A DNA stretch of 64,000 nt from Micromonospora_I sp040659735 (GTDB taxonomy: Bacteria > Actinomycetota > Actinomycetes > Mycobacteriales > Micromonosporaceae), in the NCBI RefSeq assembly GCF_040659735.1, contig NZ_JBFANZ010000003.1, positions 1 through 64,000 on the forward strand, given 5' to 3'. Made by a program: the position numbers and the translations under genes. Below the pieces are notes generated by a model. It saw only the letters and a program-made list of their open reading frames with translations. It made no database searches and had not been told where the DNA came from. Positions 59,499 through 64,000 of this stretch are shown here, one piece after another; position 1 is the stretch's first letter, and the number at the start of each line of letters is the position of its first letter.

Positions 59499-60395
59499 CT
59501 ACGACAGCACTGCGAGCGCGTCGCCGGAGAGGACGACCGAGCGGGTCAGGTTGCGGGGGGTGTCGGGGTTCAGCCCGCGCGATTCGGCGAGGGCGACCGC
59601 GACGCGGTGGGCCACGACCAGCGAGGCCAACGGGTCGAGCGGCAGGTCGACCACCGTCGCGCCGACCGCGCGCACCTCACGGGCGAGAGCCGGGTCGAGC
59701 GGGCCGAAGGACCACACGACGCTGCCGGGACCCGACACGCTGATGGGGCCGTGCCGGTACTCAAGGGCGGGGTAGGCCTCCGTCCAGGCCTGCGCGGCCT
59801 CGCGCAGCTTCAGCCCCGCCTCCTGGGCAAGACCGACCGTCCAGCCCCGACCGACGAAGGTCCACTGGGACACGGCGGTGGGATCGACCGGCAGCGCCAT
59901 GGTGAGCGCACGCTCGGCGTCGGCCGCGGCGGCGTTCTGGTCGCCGGCATGGGTGCGGAGCAGCGTGAGGGCGGTGGTGGCGAAGCGCGTCTGGACCACC
60001 GAGGTCTCATCGGCGAAGGGCAGGGCGATGACACCGTCCGCGACCTCGGCGACCGGGCTGTCGGGTACCGCGGTGATCACGACGGAGCGTGCGGCGGGCG
60101 GGCGGCGCAGGAGACTCTGCACCTCCGACGTGGTGCCGGAGCGCGAGATCGCCACGAGGACGTCGTAGCGGCGTCCTTCCGGCATCTCGGACGCCGCGAA
60201 GGCATCGGTGCGGCCCTGCCCCGCGCTCTCCCGCAGGCTCGCCGCCGCCTGCGCCATGTACAGCGACGTACCGCAGCCGACGATGCATACGTCCTGGCCA
60301 TGGTCGGGCAGTAGGTCGGCGACGTCGTGCGCGAGCTGCGCGGCGCGGCGCCATAGGTCGGGTTGGGTTGCGATCTCATCCGCAGTCCTGCTCAT
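59499..60395 (-). CDS. SIS-domain sugar-phosphate isomerase/deaminase or deglycase
   Basis: 298 residues with two SIS domains. CIVGCGTSLYMAQAAASLRE, then DVLVAISRSGTTSEVQSLL, are the sugar-phosphate-binding loops, and the second half has FVGRGWTVGLAQEAGLKLRE and AYPALEYRHGPISV with the Glu-Tyr-Arg-His-Gly-Pro motif of GlmS/AgaS/FrlB proteins. Such enzymes deaminate aminosugar phosphates (AgaS) or split Amadori phosphates into sugar phosphate plus amine (FrlB). There is no glutaminase domain. I take the ATG at 60395; the frame is open to 60431. First gene of the minus operon, divergent from the PfkB kinase gene across about 257 bases. Confidence 0.85.
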   Translation of the reverse strand: MSRTADEIATQPDLWRRAAQLAHDVADLLPDHGQDVCIVGCGTSLYMAQAAASLRESAGQGRTDAFAASEMPEGRRYDVLVAISRSGTTSEVQSLLRRPPAARSVVITAVPDSPVAEVADGVIALPFADETSVVQTRFATTALTLLRTHAGDQNAAAADAERALTMALPVDPTAVSQWTFVGRGWTVGLAQEAGLKLREAAQAWTEAYPALEYRHGPISVSGPGSVVWSFGPLDPALAREVRAVGATVVDLPLDPLASLVVAHRVAVALAESRGLNPDTPRNLTRSVVLSGDALAVLS

Positions 60396-60415
60396 TGCTT
60401 GATACTGTGGCCGCG

Positions 60416-60614
60416 ATTCGCGCAGTGTCAAGCATTTCTTTTCCTGGATTCACGCAACCGTGCGCAAGTACGTGCAGAACCGGGAGGTATTTCCGCCGTC
60501 AGAGCCGAACTAATGACCACTCGCAGGAGCGCGGAGCGGAGCATGGACCGCAAAGAACGCTCGCATCTGCACGTTCCTCGGAGCCAGGCGAGCCATCCGA
60601 ACAAATTCGCGCAG
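60416..60614. promoter_or_regulatory. divergent control region with repeated ATTCRCGCA motifs
   Basis: ATTCGCGCAG (60416-60425), ATTCACGCAA (60448-60457) and ATTCGCGCAG (60605-60614) recur between the divergent SIS and PfkB genes. The first two are 32 bases apart, about three helical turns. TTGCGCAA near 60618 is a palindrome. They are candidate sites for the DeoR-family regulator encoded downstream. Confidence 0.35.
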
Positions 60615-60652
60615 CACTTGCGCAACTATGCGCGTGCTGCGATCCTCCTAAC

Positions 60653-61687
60653 GTGCCCAACTTCGCCAACCCGCGCTCCACCGCGCCAGGCCCACAGCCG
60701 CGGACGTCCCGCGCACTGGATCTCCTCGTCGTCGGCGACGCGAACCCGGATCTGATCCTGCACGGGGGCGACATCGAGCCCATGTTCGGCCAGCACGAGC
60801 GCATCGTCGACCACGGTGCCCTCGTCCTCGGCGGCTCGGGCGCCATCACCGCGGTCGGCGCCGCACGGCTCGGCCTCCGGACCGCGATGGCGGCGGCGGT
60901 CGGCGATGACGTGCTGGGCCGCTTCATGCTGGAGAAGCTGGCCACTGCCGGCGTGGACACCACGGCGGTGCGCGTCTTCGACGACGTCCCGACCGGCATC
61001 AGCGTGGCGCTCGCCCGGCCCGACGACCGCGCCGTGCTCACGGCCCGCGGCGCGCTGAGCGCATTCGACCCAGCCGAGGTACCCGATGCCGTGCTGCGGC
61101 GAACCCGACACGTGCACATCGCGTCGCCGTTCCTGCAGCCCCGGCTGCTCGACGGTCTGGAGAAGCTCGTCGCGCGCGCCCATGCGGCCGGCGCAACCGT
61201 GTCGATGGACACCGGGTGGGACCCGGAGCAGCGGTGGAACTCCGTGGCCACCGCCGTCGGCGCCGTCGACGTACTGCTGCCGAACGCTCAGGAAGCGGTA
61301 CGGCTGGCGGCCGCGGCACACCAGCCTGTGGGCACCTCGGCACCGGACCGAGAGCTTCCCGCTACCGATGAGCCGGTGGCCGCCGCCGGCGTGCTCGCCG
61401 CTCGCGGTCCGCTGGTCGCGGTGAAGCTCGGGGCGGAAGGCGCCGTCGCGGTGCATGACGGGGCGGTCGTGCGCGCTGCGCCGTACAGCATGCAGACCGT
61501 GGACGCTACCGGCGCCGGCGACTCGTTCGACGCAGGGTTCCTCGCCGGATGGCTCGGCGGGGCCGATATCGTCTCCTCTCTCGCGCTCGGATGTGCCTGC
61601 GGCGCTCTGTCGACGCGCCACGCGGGCGGCACCGGCGGACAGCCGACGCGCGAGGAAGCTGACGCTCTCATCACGTCGATGTCATGA
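60653..61687 (+). CDS. PfkB-family carbohydrate kinase
   Basis: 344 residues of the ribokinase fold. LDLLVVGDANPDLILHGGDI opens the domain, GGSGAITAVGAARLGLRTAM follows, and the C-terminal VDATGAGDSFDAGFLAGWLG holds the anion hole and catalytic Asp. It phosphorylates a sugar or sugar adduct. The GTG at 60653 places about 17 residues before the domain; no good ribosome site is visible and other starts further up are possible. Its stop overlaps the start of the DeoR gene (ATGA). Together with the SIS protein it mirrors FrlD-FrlB or aminosugar kinase pairs. Confidence 0.85.
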   Translation: MPNFANPRSTAPGPQPRTSRALDLLVVGDANPDLILHGGDIEPMFGQHERIVDHGALVLGGSGAITAVGAARLGLRTAMAAAVGDDVLGRFMLEKLATAGVDTTAVRVFDDVPTGISVALARPDDRAVLTARGALSAFDPAEVPDAVLRRTRHVHIASPFLQPRLLDGLEKLVARAHAAGATVSMDTGWDPEQRWNSVATAVGAVDVLLPNAQEAVRLAAAAHQPVGTSAPDRELPATDEPVAAAGVLAARGPLVAVKLGAEGAVAVHDGAVVRAAPYSMQTVDATGAGDSFDAGFLAGWLGGADIVSSLALGCACGALSTRHAGGTGGQPTREEADALITSMS

Positions 61688-62604
61688 TCTCCTATGTCAT
61701 CCCTCGCATCGACCAGGCGCCACCTGGAGCCCTCATGCCGGACACTCCCCGCCCCGCTCTCCCCATCGATGGTCACGAGGCCGCGACCATGACGCCTCCG
61801 GACACCGCCGACGGCGGCCTCAGCGCGGCCGCCGGTACCCGCCGTAAGCGCAAGGCCGACCGGTTCGGACACATCCTCAAGTTGCTCTCCGAGAACGGAA
61901 GCGTGGACGTCGCCAACCTCGCCACCGATCTCGGCGTCAGCGAGGCGACCGTCCGGCGGGACCTACAGACCCTGGCCCAGCAGCAACTGCTCGAGCGCGC
62001 GCATGGCGGCGCCGTCTTCCAGGGGGCCGCCGTCGAGCTGCCGGTCCATTACCGCGAAAGTCACGCACGCGTTGAGAAGCAACGAATCGCCAGCGCGGCG
62101 TTCGAGCGCGTGGCCGACGGCGACGTGGTCGCGCTGACCGGCGGCACCACCACGACGGAGATCGGGCGCCGCCTGGTGCACCGCGCCGATCTTTCGGTCG
62201 TCACCAACGCGCTCAACATCGCGGCCGAACTCGCCGTCCGACCGAACATCAAGCTCATCGTCACCGGCGGCGTGGCCCGCAGCGCATCGTACGAGCTGGT
62301 GGGCCCGCTCGCCGACTCCACACTCAGTAAGATCAACATCGATGTCGCGTTCATCGGTGTGGACGGCGTCGACCGGGACGCGGGGCTGACGACCCAGAAC
62401 GAGACCGAGGCCGCCACGAACCGCGTACTGATCGAGCGCAGCCGAAAGGCGATCGTGGTGGCCGATTCCAGCAAACTGGGTCGGGTCGTGTTCGCCAGCA
62501 TCTGCGCGCTCTCGGCCGTGACCGAGCTGATCACGGACGACGCCGCCGATCCCGCGCACGTCGAGAGCCTGCGCGCGGCCGGGCTCAAAGTCACAACGGT
62601 CTGA
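61684..62604 (+). CDS. DeoR-family transcriptional regulator
   Basis: 306 residues from the first ATG. The DeoR helix-turn-helix is RFGHILKLLSENGSVDVANL, then GVSEATVRRDLQTLAQQQLL and ERAHGGAV. The C-terminal sensor domain of the sugar-phosphate isomerase-like fold has ALTGGTTTTEIGRRL, NALNIAAELAVRPNIKLIVT, GVDGVDRDAGLTTQNETEAA and VVADSSKLGRVVFASI. It should sense a phosphorylated sugar of the pathway and repress both divergent operons. ATG 61684 overlaps the kinase stop; ATG 61735, five bases after GGAG, is an equally good start and gives 289 residues, closer to usual DeoR length. Confidence 0.9.
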   Translation: MISYVIPRIDQAPPGALMPDTPRPALPIDGHEAATMTPPDTADGGLSAAAGTRRKRKADRFGHILKLLSENGSVDVANLATDLGVSEATVRRDLQTLAQQQLLERAHGGAVFQGAAVELPVHYRESHARVEKQRIASAAFERVADGDVVALTGGTTTTEIGRRLVHRADLSVVTNALNIAAELAVRPNIKLIVTGGVARSASYELVGPLADSTLSKINIDVAFIGVDGVDRDAGLTTQNETEAATNRVLIERSRKAIVVADSSKLGRVVFASICALSAVTELITDDAADPAHVESLRAAGLKVTTV

Positions 62605-62611
62605 GCCACCA

Positions 62612-63526
62612 GTGATTCTCTGTGTGGCGCTGAACGCGGCCCTCGATGTTACGTACGTGGTCGACGGCGTGCGGTGGCACGCCGGGAACCGGGTGACCTC
62701 GGTTGCCGAACGCGCCGGCGGCAAGGGGACGAACGTCGCCCGGGTACTCAGCGCCCTCGGTCACGAGGTCGTCGTCACCGGACTGGTCGCCGGCAACACC
62801 GGGGAGCGGATCCGGCGCGACCTCGCGGCGGCGGGCATCTCCGAAGCGTTCCTGCCGGTGCCGGGCGAATCGCGGCGCACGCTGGCGGTCGTCGACACGA
62901 TCGCCGGCGACGCCACCGGTTTCTGGGAGGCCGGGCCCCGGATTGCGGCCGAGCATTGGGCCGCTTTCCTCGACCATTACCGGCGCCTCCTGCCGAGCGC
63001 CTCCGGGGTCGCCCTCTCCGGCAGCGCGCCAACGGGACTGCCGGAGGACGCGTACGCGCAACTCGTGGCCGCCGCTCGCGACGCCGGCGTGCCGGCTGTG
63101 CTCGACGCCGACGGAACGGCGCTGCGCCTCGGGGTTGCCGCCGGCCCTGAGATCGTCAAGCCGAACGCGGAAGAGCTCAGGGCCGCGACGGGGCACGACG
63201 ACCCCCTCGCCGGCTCCGAACTGCTGCTGCGAGACGGAGCTAACGCAGTCGTCGTCTCCGTCGGGGCGGACGGGCTTGTCGCGTCGACGCCGCAGCACCG
63301 GTGGATGGCCCGGCCCCCGGCCCGCCTCTCCGGCAACCCGACCGGCGCCGGGGACGCGTGCGTCGCCGGCCTGGTGCGCGGTCTCGTCACCGGAAGCAGC
63401 TGGCCCGAACGGCTTGCCGAGGCGGTGGCGCTCTCGGCCGCAGCGGTGTTGCGGCCGCTCGCCGGGGACGTCGACCTGGACGCCTACCGCCGGTTCCGCG
63501 ATTCGGTTCTCGTCAAGGAGGTGTAA
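62612..63526 (+). CDS. 1-phosphofructokinase/tagatose-6-phosphate kinase-type PfkB kinase
   Basis: 304 residues of the LacC/FruK branch: ILCVALNAALDVTYVVDGVR, AERAGGKGTNVARVLSALGH and the catalytic GNPTGAGDACVAGLVRGLV. These phosphorylate fructose 1-P, tagatose 6-P or related ketose phosphates to bisphosphates that an aldolase then splits. The GTG at 62612 lies seven bases after the DeoR stop. A perfect AAGGAGG at its end serves a next gene whose body is lost. The pairing with a SIS deaminase and DeoR regulator fits an aminosugar-to-tagatose-bisphosphate route, which is inference. Confidence 0.88.
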   Translation: MILCVALNAALDVTYVVDGVRWHAGNRVTSVAERAGGKGTNVARVLSALGHEVVVTGLVAGNTGERIRRDLAAAGISEAFLPVPGESRRTLAVVDTIAGDATGFWEAGPRIAAEHWAAFLDHYRRLLPSASGVALSGSAPTGLPEDAYAQLVAAARDAGVPAVLDADGTALRLGVAAGPEIVKPNAEELRAATGHDDPLAGSELLLRDGANAVVVSVGADGLVASTPQHRWMARPPARLSGNPTGAGDACVAGLVRGLVTGSSWPERLAEAVALSAAAVLRPLAGDVDLDAYRRFRDSVLVKEV

Positions 63527-63531
63527 CGATG
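63515..63531 (+). promoter_or_regulatory. ribosome site and start codon of a deleted next gene
   Basis: AAGGAGG (63515-63521) and ATG (63529-63531) are ideally spaced, and the ATG begins three bases after the kinase stop codon. The reading frame from this ATG soon becomes arginine-rich nonsense because recombinase DNA replaces the gene body. This marks where the operon was cut. Confidence 0.55.
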
Positions 63532-64000
63532 AGTACTTCGACGTGGGCCAGAGCCGATCACTGCCCTGGCAACGCCGCACGCAGGCGAGTTTCCTCCTCG
63601 CGGCGCTGCGCAACCCGCGACGAGGATTCTCCGCCGTCGTCGTCGGTGAACCACACCGCGCGTTCTACGGAAACCAGTTCGGCCTCACGGTGCCACTGTT
63701 CACCCATTACGGCGTCGAACTCTGGGTGCCCGAGATCGGCGGCCCCATCGACCCCGACAACGAGGCCCACGAACTGGTCATGTCCGTCTTCGGCGGCATG
63801 AGCAAAGGCGAACGCAACCGCATCAAGCTCCGCGTCCGGACCGCCATGGCCGCCCAGACCCTTCTTGAGGGCCGCTACCTAGGCGGCCGCCCACCCTACG
63901 GCTACACCCTGCGCGACCTCGGCCCCCACCCCAACCCCGCGAAAGCTGCCGACGGCAGATGCCTCAAGGGGCTCACCCCTGGCGACGAGACCGCCCCGAT
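63528..64000 (+). pseudogene. large serine recombinase, 5'-truncated, running off the window
   Basis: From base 63528 the frame reads DEYFDVGQSRSLPWQRRTQA, SFLLAALRNPRRGFSAVVVG, EPHRAFYGNQFGLTVPLFTH, MSKGERNRIKLRVRTAMAAQ and GRYLGGRPPYGYTLRDLGPH. This is the second part of the resolvase catalytic domain plus the start of the recombinase domain of large serine recombinases. The N-terminal part with the catalytic serine is absent, because the sequence joins the kinase operon exactly here. It remains open to the window end. It is probably inactive unless a GTG at 63543 starts a shortened form. Confidence 0.8.

Overview
The window is high-GC DNA from an actinomycete, most likely a Micromonosporaceae member (Micromonospora-like). 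Grounds: G/C-rich third codon positions, GTG starts, GAF-EAL and SpoIIE-type signalling proteins, large secreted RHS/YD-repeat proteins, and an AA10 polysaccharide monooxygenase under a CebR-like operator. It looks like an accessory chromosome segment: sound operons separated by broken genes and insertion-sequence remains.

1-14 kb: an acyl-CoA dehydrogenase fragment, pyridoxal kinase pdxY, a GAF-EAL c-di-GMP phosphodiesterase, a SpoIIE-type phosphatase, a small hypothetical, a 21-bp-periodic repeat array, a LuxR-type regulator, a very large secreted ThuA/discoidin/sugar-dehydrogenase/PKD/DUF1080 protein, an adenosine/adenine-deaminase-like enzyme without the usual catalytic Glu, and katG beside a frameshifted furA.

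14.9-29 kb: one minus-strand operon of three giant secreted proteins (FG-GAP, LamG, then RHS-Hint with a C-terminal TreTu-like toxin) ending in a 109-residue candidate immunity gene. The toxin tip and immunity gene are poorer in GC than the carrier, as expected of an exchangeable cassette.

29-36.7 kb: gene fragments, an adjacent gltX-argS pair, IS30/IS256 scars, and a vanZ-response regulator-histidine kinase operon.

36.7-49.8 kb: mobile-element zone. An IS1595-family element carries a nucleotidyltransferase passenger; an IS5-family (IS427-like) element has a DinB-family gene between a decayed inner end and a perfect outer end. IS6, IS3 and other transposase fragments lie around. Intact residents are katE, an AA10 LPMO, an HxlR regulator convergent with a RidA-family gene, and hypotheticals.

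49.8-64 kb: an SDR gene, then a catabolic locus. An eight-gene minus-strand operon (SIS protein, YhfX-type PLP enzyme, sugar-type ABC binding protein, two permeases, ATPase, N,N-dimethylformamidase-like alpha and beta subunits) diverges from a plus-strand operon (PfkB kinase, DeoR regulator, 1-phosphofructokinase-type kinase). The plus operon is cut at the start codon of its next gene by a 5'-truncated serine recombinase. I infer import and breakdown of an amide- or amine-linked sugar. This locus and the RHS operon are the best candidates for undescribed biology.
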